Below are positions 54,028 through 62,161 of a stretch of DNA of 64,000 bases, piece after piece. The stretch's first letter is position 1; every line of letters starts with the position of its first letter. Under the pieces are notes generated by a model, which saw nothing but the letters and a program-made list of their open reading frames with translations, was not told where the DNA came from and ran no database searches. A program made the translations under genes and the position numbers. This DNA is from Planctomycetota bacterium (GTDB lineage: Bacteria; Planctomycetota; UBA1135): NCBI GenBank assembly GCA_030748415.1, contig JASMMA010000001.1, forward strand, positions 144,785-208,784, read 5' to 3'.

Positions 54028-55021
54028 TTGGAGTTGCCTTTTTGGGCCGCTTGTCCGATTTCACAACCTTAAATCCAACGCCAAGGATATGGCCATCTGA
54101 AGATTTTTGAACCAGCGGGGTTCCATGGAGGGCCTTTGTTAAGGCTCGCAAAGTTTCAGGCAGAAAAGATAAGGGCGGCTGTGGTCTGCTTGTTTTTTTT
54201 GAGTTGTCTTCTTTGTCGCTTACCCAAAGCAAAACGAGGTAGTCTTCCTCCTGTTGGGCAAGTAATTGGAGTGGGCAGCCAGGGCCAAACCTTTCTGCAA
54301 ATAAAAGGGATACGAAGAGGGTGGAGAGAAAAAAGCGCCGATCAATTTCGGCAGCGCAGTCTTCGTCCCAATTAAGTCTTAGAGCTCGCCCTAGGGCTAC
54401 TCCTTGTTGGACGCACTTCTTGCCTAAGGGGCGAAGAGCCTGATAGTTCGGATTGGCGGAAACTTGGCCAGTGGAAAGGAGGACAGCTTCAAGTACAAGT
54501 TCCATTTCCTTAGCTGACTTGAGAGCAGGTGAGGTCAAGTCACTTCCGGAGCTTTCCCCTTCCATCAATTGAAGGTAACCCGAAAGGCTGGTGAGGGGGT
54601 CACGAAGACCTTCGACTGCGCCACTAAGGTACTCCCCCCAGTCCACTTGCCCCTGAGTTGAGGAAGGGAGTTGTTGGAATTTTGAGGCGCTTGCATCGAA
54701 TAGGTCCAATGACCATGGGAAAGGGACCAGTGAAACATTCGGAAGGCGCAAGAGTTCATCGCAGCCAGCTAAGCCCCGGTCCTCAGCAAGGATGAGGAGA
54801 AAAGAGCCAGAGTGAGTGGAAAAGTGCGCCTGAAGCTCGTGCAGTTCTTTGAGGCTGAAGGAGTTACTTGGGGCGACGGTCACTTGAGCTTCCTTGGAAA
54901 GCTGGGGACCAATACTGGACTTCTCAACTGAAGAGGACCATGCTTGGAACGCCCGACAGGTCGGGTGCTCAAATTCGCCCAGGAAGTGGGCAGATTGAAC
55001 GGTGAAGGGGGGCGAAGGCAT
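53996..55021 (-). CDS. degenerate histidine-kinase-like protein without phosphoacceptor His
   Basis: This is a 341-residue soluble protein. Residues about 45-125 may form a receiver-like alpha/beta domain (LLILAEDRGLAGCDELLRLP), but no conserved Asp is recognisable. Near 133-155, GAVEGLRDPLTSLSGYLQLM aligns with the kinase H box (HELRNPLTSLSGYLQ) with Glu at the His position. The rest is a shrunken ATPase-like region (LLFAERFGPGCPLQLLAQQE ... GTPLVQKSSDGHILGVGFKV) without the N, G1 or G2 boxes. It is probably a pseudo-kinase, perhaps a dimerisation partner or phosphotransfer inhibitor. It lies 28 nt downstream of gmhB on the same strand and overlaps the opposing DUF5658-like gene by 32 nt. 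Confidence 0.7.
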   Translation of the reverse strand: MPSPPFTVQSAHFLGEFEHPTCRAFQAWSSSVEKSSIGPQLSKEAQVTVAPSNSFSLKELHELQAHFSTHSGSFLLILAEDRGLAGCDELLRLPNVSLVPFPWSLDLFDASASKFQQLPSSTQGQVDWGEYLSGAVEGLRDPLTSLSGYLQLMEGESSGSDLTSPALKSAKEMELVLEAVLLSTGQVSANPNYQALRPLGKKCVQQGVALGRALRLNWDEDCAAEIDRRFFLSTLFVSLLFAERFGPGCPLQLLAQQEEDYLVLLWVSDKEDNSKKTSRPQPPLSFLPETLRALTKALHGTPLVQKSSDGHILGVGFKVVKSDKRPKKATPTKAKSSQGTS

Positions 55022-55049
55022 GGCTGAACTATTGGAACAGCCTACTGTA

Positions 55050-55649
55050 TCAGGCGGTGCTTGGAAGTTGCTTTTTTAGGCAATGCTTCAATATCCATGG
55101 AACAGATTCAGCAAAGTGGGCGCAATAAAGGGCCGGTTCCATCCCGGATTCGGCTAACTTTTGACGAGACTCCCTGCCTTTTCCAGTTCCAACCAAAATG
55201 CCAGGCAAATCAAGAGCAGCAAATGCCTGAAGGTCTCGAATGTCGTCCCCGACTCCGGCACTTTGTGAGAGGTCAATATCGAAATCCGCCAAGGCTCGTT
55301 CCAGCAGACCGGGAAGAGGTTTCCGGCAGCGGCACAAGCGTCGAGAGGGAGGGGAACCAACTTGGTTGTGGTGGGGGCAGTGGTACCAGGCATCAATCCA
55401 AACACCTTTGGCTGACAAATCAGCATCCACCTTTTTCTGGATGGCCATGAGTTTGCCTTCATCCAAAAGACCACGAGCAACACCGGATTGGTTTGAAACA
55501 ACAATCAGAAGAATGCCCTTTGAGTGCAGGGTGTGTAGAGCGTCGGCAACGCCTGGTAGGAGGCGAGCCTTATTTGGATTGTCTAGGTATGGCACCTCCC
55601 GAAGGATGGTCCCATCTCGGTCCAAAAAGAGTGCTGGTTTCCCGCTCAT
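55050..55649 (-). CDS. gmhB: D-glycero-D-manno-heptose 1,7-bisphosphate 7-phosphatase-like HAD phosphatase
   Basis: This 199-residue HAD enzyme has motif I FLDRDGTILREV, motif II IVVSNQSGVARG, the zinc-binding insertion CPHH...CRCRKP and motif IV GVGDDIRDLQAF. GmhB removes the C7 phosphate of heptose bisphosphate on the way to ADP-heptose for LPS inner core. A related role on GDP-heptose for glycans is possible. It is divergent from the LOG-family gene. The next minus-strand gene is the pseudo-kinase. Confidence 0.88.
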   Translation of the reverse strand: MSGKPALFLDRDGTILREVPYLDNPNKARLLPGVADALHTLHSKGILLIVVSNQSGVARGLLDEGKLMAIQKKVDADLSAKGVWIDAWYHCPHHNQVGSPPSRRLCRCRKPLPGLLERALADFDIDLSQSAGVGDDIRDLQAFAALDLPGILVGTGKGRESRQKLAESGMEPALYCAHFAESVPWILKHCLKKQLPSTA

Positions 55650-55694
55650 ATTTCCAGTTTAGCAACGAATAGGGGTTTGTTACTCTTTAGGTTC

Positions 55695-56507
55695 ATGAAG
55701 AAACACTTTAAACGCGCCCTCCACCAAGAACTTCAGTCCAAAGATAGCGGGGATCCTTGGATGGTCTTCAAGATTATGGGCGAATTCGTGGATGGGTTTG
55801 ACACGATGCGGGACATTGGGCCCGCGATTTCTATTTTTGGTTCTGCCCGTACGAAACCCTCAGACCCTTGGTATAAAGCTGCTGAAGAAACTGCCGCACA
55901 AGTTGCTCGCCGCGGGTATTCGGTGATTACCGGAGGTGGCCCTGGGATGATGGAAGCCGCCAATAAGGGAGCCCAGCGGGGCGGAGGCATTTCAGTTGGG
56001 CTGAATATTGTTCTTCCCATGGAACAAGAGCCGAATCCATTTCAGGATATTTGTATCGACTTTCATTACTTTTTTACTCGTAAGGTCATGTTTGCAAAGT
56101 ACGCTCTCGGGTACATCGTAATGCCCGGTGGGTTTGGGACGATGGATGAGTTCTTTGAAGCGCTCACTTTAATCCAGACCGCCAAGATGGAAAACTTTCC
56201 CGTAGTTTTGATGGGTAAAGATTATTGGGGTGGCCTGATTCGCTGGGTTAAAAAGAGCATGGTGGGTGCTGGAACCATCGACGCCAAAGATCTCGATCTT
56301 TTCTATGTTACAGACGATCCGATTGAAGCCGCTACGGTTATCCAGCGCGCTCTTGAAGAAGGGTCCAGGATTAATCCGCAGTGGAGGAAGGAGCTCGCTC
56401 GCGCCAAGAGACAGGCTGCTCGGCTACATGCGAAAGCCAGAGTCTCCAAAAGGAAAACAAAGTCAAGCAAGCCCTCTAAGCGAAAGCCGCGCAAGAAAAA
56501 AGGCTAG
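55695..56507 (+). CDS. LOG-family nucleoside 5'-monophosphate phosphoribohydrolase with basic tail
   Basis: This ~270-residue protein starts MKKHFKRALHQELQSK; a TTG six codons upstream is less likely. The lysine-decarboxylase-like fold has GSARTKPSDPWYKAAEETAA, GGGPGMMEAANKGAQRGGGI and the catalytic PGGFGTMDEFFEALTLIQ. The family removes the ribose-5-phosphate from nucleotide (cytokinin) precursors, and some members act on purine nucleotides generally. The last ~50 residues are strongly basic (Lys/Arg/Ser repeats), unusual for the family and probably disordered or nucleic-acid binding. It is convergent with efp and its stop shares bases with efp's stop. Confidence 0.88.
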   Translation: MKKHFKRALHQELQSKDSGDPWMVFKIMGEFVDGFDTMRDIGPAISIFGSARTKPSDPWYKAAEETAAQVARRGYSVITGGGPGMMEAANKGAQRGGGISVGLNIVLPMEQEPNPFQDICIDFHYFFTRKVMFAKYALGYIVMPGGFGTMDEFFEALTLIQTAKMENFPVVLMGKDYWGGLIRWVKKSMVGAGTIDAKDLDLFYVTDDPIEAATVIQRALEEGSRINPQWRKELARAKRQAARLHAKARVSKRKTKSSKPSKRKPRKKKG

Positions 56508-57079
56508 AGGTCTTCTTCTTTTGCCCGACTGAGGAATTCTCCGTTTTCGGTATTGACCTTCACCCATTCTCCGGCTTCGATATACATAGGCACTCGGATT
56601 TCGAGTCCTGTTTCGCAAGTGGCTGCCTTTTTGTCGTTTGTAACGCTATCCCCTTTGACGGCTTGTTCAGCTTCTTTGATTTGAAGGATGACGGATCCAG
56701 GAAGGTCTAAGTTGATTGGGTTGTCCTGGTAGAAAGTTACCGTGATGGACTGGTTTTCTCGCACAAATTTCATCGAGCCAGCGCAAAGGTCGCCTTCAAG
56801 AAAATATTGCTCATAGTTTTCGTTATCCATGAAAACATATCGTTCGCCTTCCATGTAGGAGAATGTGCATTTTCTGCGTTCAAGGAAAGCGGTCTCTAGA
56901 GTTTCATCAGAACTCATGCGCATTTGTTTCTGCTGGCCAGTTTTGTAGTGCTTGCACTTGATTTGGTTAAAGGCGGGGCCTTTTCCAGGTTTGCGGTGTT
57001 CGAAATCGGTAATCACGAAAAGTTCACCGTCAATGACAAGGACTTGGCCTTTACGTGCTTGGTTGGCTTTGATGGACAT
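56504..57079 (-). CDS. efp: translation elongation factor P
   Basis: EF-P relieves ribosome stalling on polyproline. The 191-residue protein has the three-domain layout with the modification loop HRKPGKGPAFNQIKCKHYKT, keeping the Lys (KPGKG) that is beta-lysylated in enterobacteria. FSYMEGERYVFMDNENYEQY and the C-terminal ETGLEIRVPMYIEAGEWVKV are typical. No epmA/epmB genes are nearby, so the modification is unknown. It is the last gene of rpoN, cytochrome-type gene and efp. An unusual feature is the slightly extended acidic C-terminus (EEDL). Confidence 0.95.
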   Translation of the reverse strand: MSIKANQARKGQVLVIDGELFVITDFEHRKPGKGPAFNQIKCKHYKTGQQKQMRMSSDETLETAFLERRKCTFSYMEGERYVFMDNENYEQYFLEGDLCAGSMKFVRENQSITVTFYQDNPINLDLPGSVILQIKEAEQAVKGDSVTNDKKAATCETGLEIRVPMYIEAGEWVKVNTENGEFLSRAKEEDL

Positions 57080-57088
57080 GAGTCTTCT

Positions 57089-57826
57089 TCAGGGGCGCCA
57101 GTACCGGCGCAGGAGAGAGAGGTGAGTGAGAAGGAATGCTCCGCCGAACAAAGTGGCGCCCAAAATGACAAGGGGAGCTGCGTCAGGGGAGAATTTAGTG
57201 GCCCACCAGCCGCAAACATCCAACAGGAGGCCAAGGCCAGTGAGTGCCGACAGGATACCCGCCTTTGAAATGGGGAGGAAGCGAAAGGCGAGCAAGCCCG
57301 ACGCCAAGGAAAGGAGCCCCATGCCAAACAAGTGAATGTGGCTCATGAGAAGCAAGGAGGGAATCGGGATGCCGCGGTCTCTTTCCAGGTGCGGCAAGAC
57401 TTCTTCATAAGTACGCAAAGAGGACTCTTCTGCTTTTCCTCCAGGCTCGTGGCATTCTAGGCAGTCCATTTCAAGAACGGGAAGAATGACCTCTTGAAAA
57501 GTAGTTAAGTGTTCGCTGGGAGAAAAGTTGGGTTGAGCGGGTTGGCGGCTCCAGTTGATGAAGATTCTGGAGTCTTCTTCAACCGTAAAATATTCAAGCA
57601 TGTCTCCTTGGGTCATGCTTGAAAACCGATTGGTGTTTGGATTACCGTTGAAATGAAAACGAACATCCTGAAGGCTTAATCCAGGAATGTGGTCAGTAGA
57701 GCCGTATTGATTCCAAACCATACAAACTGAGAGAATCCAGCTGGCAATAAAGGCAAGTGAAATCGTTGAGAGAAAAAGGCGACCCCAATTACTACGAATT
57801 AAATTTGGAGGAAGAGTCGTAGTCAT
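57089..57826 (-). CDS. membrane protein with one c-type haem motif
   Basis: This 245-residue protein has an N-terminal membrane helix (LFLSTISLAFIASWILSVCM) and a ~120-residue exported part containing the haem c motif CLECH (about 127-131, in EVILPVLEMDCLECHEPGGK). Three or four C-terminal helices follow (MSHIHLFGMGLLSLASGLLA, AGILSALTGLGLLLDVCGWW, LVILGATLFGGAFLLTHLSL), and histidines such as SHIHLF might be axial ligands. It could be an electron-transfer or sensor protein; a redox partner is not visible. Its start overlaps the rpoN stop by 4 nt and efp begins 9 nt after it, so rpoN, this gene and efp are coupled. Confidence 0.75.
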   Translation of the reverse strand: MTTTLPPNLIRSNWGRLFLSTISLAFIASWILSVCMVWNQYGSTDHIPGLSLQDVRFHFNGNPNTNRFSSMTQGDMLEYFTVEEDSRIFINWSRQPAQPNFSPSEHLTTFQEVILPVLEMDCLECHEPGGKAEESSLRTYEEVLPHLERDRGIPIPSLLLMSHIHLFGMGLLSLASGLLAFRFLPISKAGILSALTGLGLLLDVCGWWATKFSPDAAPLVILGATLFGGAFLLTHLSLLRRYWRP

Positions 57827-59229
57827 CCGAAGTTTTTTCGCATGGTCGATGATGGGATATCCATTGCCTTCCGATATTTTGTGACTGTTCGGCGAGCCAC
57901 CTTGATTCCGTCACGGTGTTTAAGGACCTTAATGATCTCTTCGTCACTCAGAGGGGCAGTTTTATCTTCCGCATCGACGATTTCGCGAATTCGCTCTTGA
58001 ATTGCCACCCTTGATGTGGAGCCTCCTGATGTGTTTTTTTGACCACCAGAAAAGAAATCTTTAAGGGGCAGAATGCCTTGAGGGGTTTGAGCCCACTTCC
58101 CTCGAGTCGCACGGGATACGGTTGAGATGTGGACACTTACGGTATCGGCTACTTCTTGCATTTTGAGCGGACGCAGCCGTTCAGGACCGTAATCAAGAAA
58201 TTCGCGTTGGCGCTGGACAAGCACCTTGGAGATTTTGAGAAGAGTGGCGCGACGCTGGCCTACAGCATCAAGGAACCATCGTGCGCGCTCAATTTTTTTA
58301 AGCAAAAAGGCATGGAGTCTTTTGTCTTTTCGAGCCTTTTCTAAGGCGAGTTGGGCATTTTTGCTAAGTCGTAAGTCTGGCAATCCATCACGGGTGAGAG
58401 TGACTTCGTAGTTTCCAGAATCGTCTTGCGTAATAAGAACATCGGGATGAATCGCCATCGAATTGTCTGCCTCATATTCGTGAAGTGGGCGGGAATCCAA
58501 GACACTCAAAAGTTCAAGTGCAGAACGAACTTCAAGGAGGGAGACACCCATGGATGCGGCAATTTGCGGGAGGCGGTTTGCAAGAAGGTCGTCGAAATGA
58601 GTTTTGACCAATTCCTCGGCGATTGAATGAGGCTCTGGCATGACTTTAAGCTGGAGAAGATAGGCTTCTTGAATATTTTTAGCGCCTAGGGCTGGATGGG
58701 CAACCTCGCGGAGATGGTTCAGGGCATTTACGAAACCTCCTAGGGGGAGTCCATGAACATCAGCAAGAGTCTCAAGGCCTTCAGGGAGGAAGCCTTTTTC
58801 GTCGAGTCCGGCCAGCAGAAGCTCGGCATCAAGGAGTTCGTCTGAAGGTGTGTCGGCCACCCGGAGCTCTGCCAAAATTCCATCTTTGGTGTGGCCCTCA
58901 GGCGCAGGAATATTCTGGAGTAAGTCCCAAGTTTCGTCTGTGGCAGTAGAACGGCCGCCATCGCCTGGTGGGCGTTCGTCAAATAATCGGTCCAATTCAG
59001 TGAAATCCGGTTCCTCAGCCTCTCCAGCGTCTTCGCCGTTATCAGAGTCAGAGGAAGGGTGTTCTTGTTCCTCAGCCAACTCTAGGAATGGATTGTCTTC
59101 CAGCTCAGATTCGACCCGATCTAAAAGTTCTGGGGCCGTCAACTGAAGAACCTGCATCGCCTGAATCATTTGAGGGGACTGGAGTAGTTTTTGCTCCATC
59201 CTGAGGCTCTGGCGGTATTCCATTCTCAT
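57823..59229 (-). CDS. rpoN: RNA polymerase sigma-54 factor
   Basis: This 468-residue sigma-54 has region I (QSLRMEQKLLQSPQMIQAMQ then VLQLTAPELLDRVESELEDN), an acidic region II (about 55-100), the core-binding domain and the C-terminal DNA-binding part. The latter includes HTH-like MQEVADTVSVHISTVSRATR and the RpoN box ARRTVTKYRKAMDIPSS. It recognises -24/-12 promoters and requires AAA+ activators; two candidates are in this window (22851 and 59309, the latter divergent and 79 nt away). The usual neighbours (hpf, ptsN) are absent; instead it heads an operon with a c-type haem protein and efp. Confidence 0.97.
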   Translation of the reverse strand: MRMEYRQSLRMEQKLLQSPQMIQAMQVLQLTAPELLDRVESELEDNPFLELAEEQEHPSSDSDNGEDAGEAEEPDFTELDRLFDERPPGDGGRSTATDETWDLLQNIPAPEGHTKDGILAELRVADTPSDELLDAELLLAGLDEKGFLPEGLETLADVHGLPLGGFVNALNHLREVAHPALGAKNIQEAYLLQLKVMPEPHSIAEELVKTHFDDLLANRLPQIAASMGVSLLEVRSALELLSVLDSRPLHEYEADNSMAIHPDVLITQDDSGNYEVTLTRDGLPDLRLSKNAQLALEKARKDKRLHAFLLKKIERARWFLDAVGQRRATLLKISKVLVQRQREFLDYGPERLRPLKMQEVADTVSVHISTVSRATRGKWAQTPQGILPLKDFFSGGQKNTSGGSTSRVAIQERIREIVDAEDKTAPLSDEEIIKVLKHRDGIKVARRTVTKYRKAMDIPSSTMRKNFG

Positions 59230-59308
59230 GTCCTTATTTTAGTCTCTTTTTGCTCCAAGAGTCTTAACAAGAAGTCCAATCCTGTCGGGGCTGGTAGGAT
59301 TCCAGCAC

Positions 59309-60646
59309 ATGAGAATCCTTCTTGTTGAAGATGAGAAAACTCTCGCGATTCCTTTGGCCGATGTTTTGAAGGAAATGGGCCATCAGGTCATCGTCTTGGG
59401 CGATGGTGCCGCTGCTTTGGCTTGGCTTAGAGAGGATCGCTGCGATTTGGTTCTTACCGATGTTCGCCTTCCCGGTGCAGATGGAATACAAGTCCTCCAA
59501 CAGGCAAGACAACTTGACCCACCTTCAGATGTCATTGTTATGACTGGATATGCTTCCATTGAGCAAGCGGTTGGTTCCATGAAATGCGGGGCCTTTGGCT
59601 ATCTCCAGAAGCCGTTCCCCACTGAGGCTTTGCTGGCCTTAGTGCAAAAAGTGCATGAAGTTCGGAGTATGCAGGAAGAATTAAATTCTTTTCGGAAGGG
59701 AAAGTCGAAAGGTGAATATGAGATGACCGGTGCTTGTCCAGTGATGGATGACTTGAGGACTCGTGCCCAATCGGCTCTTCAAGCCGAGAGCACTCTTTTA
59801 ATTCTTGGCGAAAACGGTACTGGAAAAGGCAGGCTTGCTCGTTGGGTACATGCTATGGGCAATCGAAAGGACAACCCATTCCTTGTCCTCCCATGTGGTG
59901 CTCTTTCCGAAGACCTTTTAGAGGGTGAACTCTTTGGCTATTGCAGGGGCGCTTTCACAGGAGCTGAAACAGACCACTCCGGCTACCTCGAACAAGCTGG
60001 AGACGGAATTCTGTTTTTAGACGATGTTGATGATTTGTCACCCTCTGCCCAGGCTGGTTTATTGCGGGCATTGCAGGAAAGGGAATTCATTCCGCTAGGC
60101 TCCACAACCCCGAAAGCTTTCCATGCCCGTGTCTTGAGTTCAACCAAATGCGATTTGGCGGATTTAGTTCGCGATGGAAAATTCCGAGAAGACCTTTACT
60201 ACCGTTTGGCCGTTCTCCCACTTCATCTTCCGCCTCTCCGTGAACGAATGGAGGACTTGCCACTTCTCGTCGCCGAATTTCTATCTGATGCAGACCCAGA
60301 AGCGCGCCTGTCGGTTCCGGTGAGCACATTCGAAAAACTAACTGAGCACCATTGGCCTGGTAATGTTCGGGAACTTGAGAACTCCGTACGGCGAGCGGTA
60401 GCCCTTGCCGGTCGAGCCACTATTTTAAAACCAGAACATTTCTTTCCTGGTGGCCCTCTGCGCTCGAAACTCATTACTCCAAATGATGTCCCACCTTTGA
60501 AGCAAAGTGTTCGATTAGCCGAGCGGGAGGCAATTCGGAATGCTCTCTCAGCAACCGGAGGGAAGCGAGCCGAAGCAGCCGCCTTATTGGGGCTGTCCAG
60601 GAAAAGTTTGTGGCAAAAGCTAAAAGAATTAGGATTGGAAGCGTGA
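59309..60646 (+). CDS. NtrC-family sigma-54-dependent response regulator
   Basis: This 445-residue activator has a receiver (about 1-120: LLVEDEKTLAIPLA ... VLTDVRLPGADG, KPFPTEAL). The AAA+ domain (about 145-375) has Walker A GENGTGKG, intact GAFTGA (RGAFTGAETD), Walker B GILFLDDVDDLSP (Asp in place of the usual Glu) and the arginine-finger region WPGNVRELENSVRRA. A Fis-type HTH is at the C-terminus (GKRAEAAALLGLSRKSLWQK). It should activate sigma-54 promoters; its target is unknown and no kinase is adjacent. It is divergent from rpoN, an arrangement that may link the two. The next gene starts within its stop. Confidence 0.92.
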   Translation: MRILLVEDEKTLAIPLADVLKEMGHQVIVLGDGAAALAWLREDRCDLVLTDVRLPGADGIQVLQQARQLDPPSDVIVMTGYASIEQAVGSMKCGAFGYLQKPFPTEALLALVQKVHEVRSMQEELNSFRKGKSKGEYEMTGACPVMDDLRTRAQSALQAESTLLILGENGTGKGRLARWVHAMGNRKDNPFLVLPCGALSEDLLEGELFGYCRGAFTGAETDHSGYLEQAGDGILFLDDVDDLSPSAQAGLLRALQEREFIPLGSTTPKAFHARVLSSTKCDLADLVRDGKFREDLYYRLAVLPLHLPPLRERMEDLPLLVAEFLSDADPEARLSVPVSTFEKLTEHHWPGNVRELENSVRRAVALAGRATILKPEHFFPGGPLRSKLITPNDVPPLKQSVRLAEREAIRNALSATGGKRAEAAALLGLSRKSLWQKLKELGLEA

Positions 60647-61347
60647 AGGACATTCTTGACCTTCGTGACAGGCGGATTGCAATTGTTGCCGATCCGCACT
60701 TGTCTTTTGTCCACACCGAGGACATCCACCCCTTCTGTGAGCAGCTTGATTCTTTAAAAGGCGTTGATGCTTTTGTTTGTCTTGGTGATTTGTTTGACTT
60801 CTGGTTGGGGCCAGGGAACTGGAGTGTGCCAGCTTTCCAGGCTTTGAAGGACAGCCTTCTGCAACTGAACAAACGAGGAGTCAAGCTTGTTTTTGTGCGC
60901 GGCAACCGAGATGTTTTATTGGAAAATAAGGATGTTTCTGAATTTGAGGGCGTGGTTGTGGACTCCCTATTAGGAGGGGGGGGAGAAGACTCTGTTCTCC
61001 TATCCCATGGCGACGAGTACTGTCTCGGAGACTTGGACTATCAAAGACTTCGTCGTAACCTCCGCCGACCATGGCTCAGATCCTTATTGCGATTCTTGCC
61101 ATGGAGTCTCCGGCGCTGGATGGGGCTCAGAATGAGGGCATTCAGCTCCACTGCGGTGGCTCGGAAGCCCCTCGACGCCCTTGCCCTCCGGGAAGAGGCC
61201 GTTCGGGCAGCTTGCAATAAGGCTGGCTGCCATCAAGCCTTGATAGGGCACCTTCATCGCTCAGAGGCGAGAGATCTTTCCGGTGGCATTTCCCTAAGAG
61301 TGCTTTCTGCTTGGGTGCCGGGCTCACCGTTTGAAATTTTGGGGTAG
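60643..61347 (+). CDS. lpxH: LpxH-like metallophosphoesterase
   Basis: The start is GTG overlapping the previous stop (GTGA) and preceded by AGGATTGGAAG; a GTG 11 codons upstream is possible. The 234-residue enzyme has calcineurin-fold metal motifs: IVADPHLSF (DxH), LGDLFDFWLG, VRGNRDVL, LSHGDEYCLGD and IGHLHRSEA. This order and the GDLFDFW block match UDP-2,3-diacylglucosamine hydrolase, which makes lipid X in lipid A synthesis. No other lpx gene is present, so a related phosphoesterase role is possible. It supports an LPS-bearing outer membrane. Confidence 0.82.
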   Translation: MKDILDLRDRRIAIVADPHLSFVHTEDIHPFCEQLDSLKGVDAFVCLGDLFDFWLGPGNWSVPAFQALKDSLLQLNKRGVKLVFVRGNRDVLLENKDVSEFEGVVVDSLLGGGGEDSVLLSHGDEYCLGDLDYQRLRRNLRRPWLRSLLRFLPWSLRRWMGLRMRAFSSTAVARKPLDALALREEAVRAACNKAGCHQALIGHLHRSEARDLSGGISLRVLSAWVPGSPFEILG

Positions 61348-61403
61348 GAATTCACTGCCAAATATTGACCAAACCCTCAGATTCCCTAAAATATCCTGTT
61401 CAA

Positions 61404-62114
61404 ATGGCCGCAATGGAATCTTTTGAGACTGGGCCGGTCATTGCCCTTGATGGGCTCTCGGGCTCCGGGAAAAGCACACTCGCTCGAATGCTAGCTGTGC
61501 GTTTGAACTGGGCCTACCTGGACTCAGGTGCCTGGTATCGAGCTTTAACTTGGGCTGTTCTTCGCGAGGGGCTGAATCCTGCTGAGTCCAAAAATGTCCT
61601 CGCCGTTCTTTCTCGAATCCAAATTTCTTGTACCCCTGACGGATCTGTCCTTGTCGATGGCCACTTGCTTTCTGATGAAATCAGACAACCAAGAATTGAC
61701 TCCGCTGTTCCAGATGTTGCCGATCATCTAGAGGTTCGCAACCTGCTAACAAAAAAAATGCGTGAGCTACTCGACCAGCCTTCAGTTAAGGGAGTTGTTG
61801 CCGATGGCCGCGATGCTGGAACCGTCATTTTCCCTAACGCAGGATTAAAAGTTTTTGTAGAAACCTCTCTTGAGGAGCGCGCTTCAAGGCGATTCACCCA
61901 GCTTTCCGAATTAGAAACAGGTGATACTCACTCCTTCCAAGAAGTTCTGGATTCCATGTCTAACCGTGACCGTCGCGATAGCACTCGCGGCATTCATGCA
62001 CCGCGCCCCCTTCAAGATGGGCAAGTGCTGGACAACAATCAAATCAATGCGGATCAGGCGGTCGAGCGCCTGATTGACATGGCCTCCCGAGCGGGAGTCC
62101 CCATGCTGTCTTAA
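61404..62114 (+). CDS. cmk: cytidylate kinase
   Basis: Cmk phosphorylates CMP and dCMP. The start is ATG of MAAMESFETGPVIALDGLSG; ATG three codons later or TTG at 61365 are alternatives. The 236-residue protein has P-loop GLSGSGKSTLARML, YLDSGAWYRALTWAVL, ADGRDAGTVIFPNA (the family DGRDxGT) and RDRRDSTRG. cmk directly upstream of rpsA is a conserved arrangement in many bacteria. Confidence 0.95.
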   Translation: MAAMESFETGPVIALDGLSGSGKSTLARMLAVRLNWAYLDSGAWYRALTWAVLREGLNPAESKNVLAVLSRIQISCTPDGSVLVDGHLLSDEIRQPRIDSAVPDVADHLEVRNLLTKKMRELLDQPSVKGVVADGRDAGTVIFPNAGLKVFVETSLEERASRRFTQLSELETGDTHSFQEVLDSMSNRDRRDSTRGIHAPRPLQDGQVLDNNQINADQAVERLIDMASRAGVPMLS

Positions 62115-62161
62115 AACCCGCCCTCCTCGAAACCTCAACCCCCTTTTCCCCTGCAACCAAA

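Noticed and set aside
59230..59308. Sigma-54 promoter between rpoN and the divergent activator
   Set aside because: No convincing GG/GC pair at -24/-12 spacing could be found by eye.
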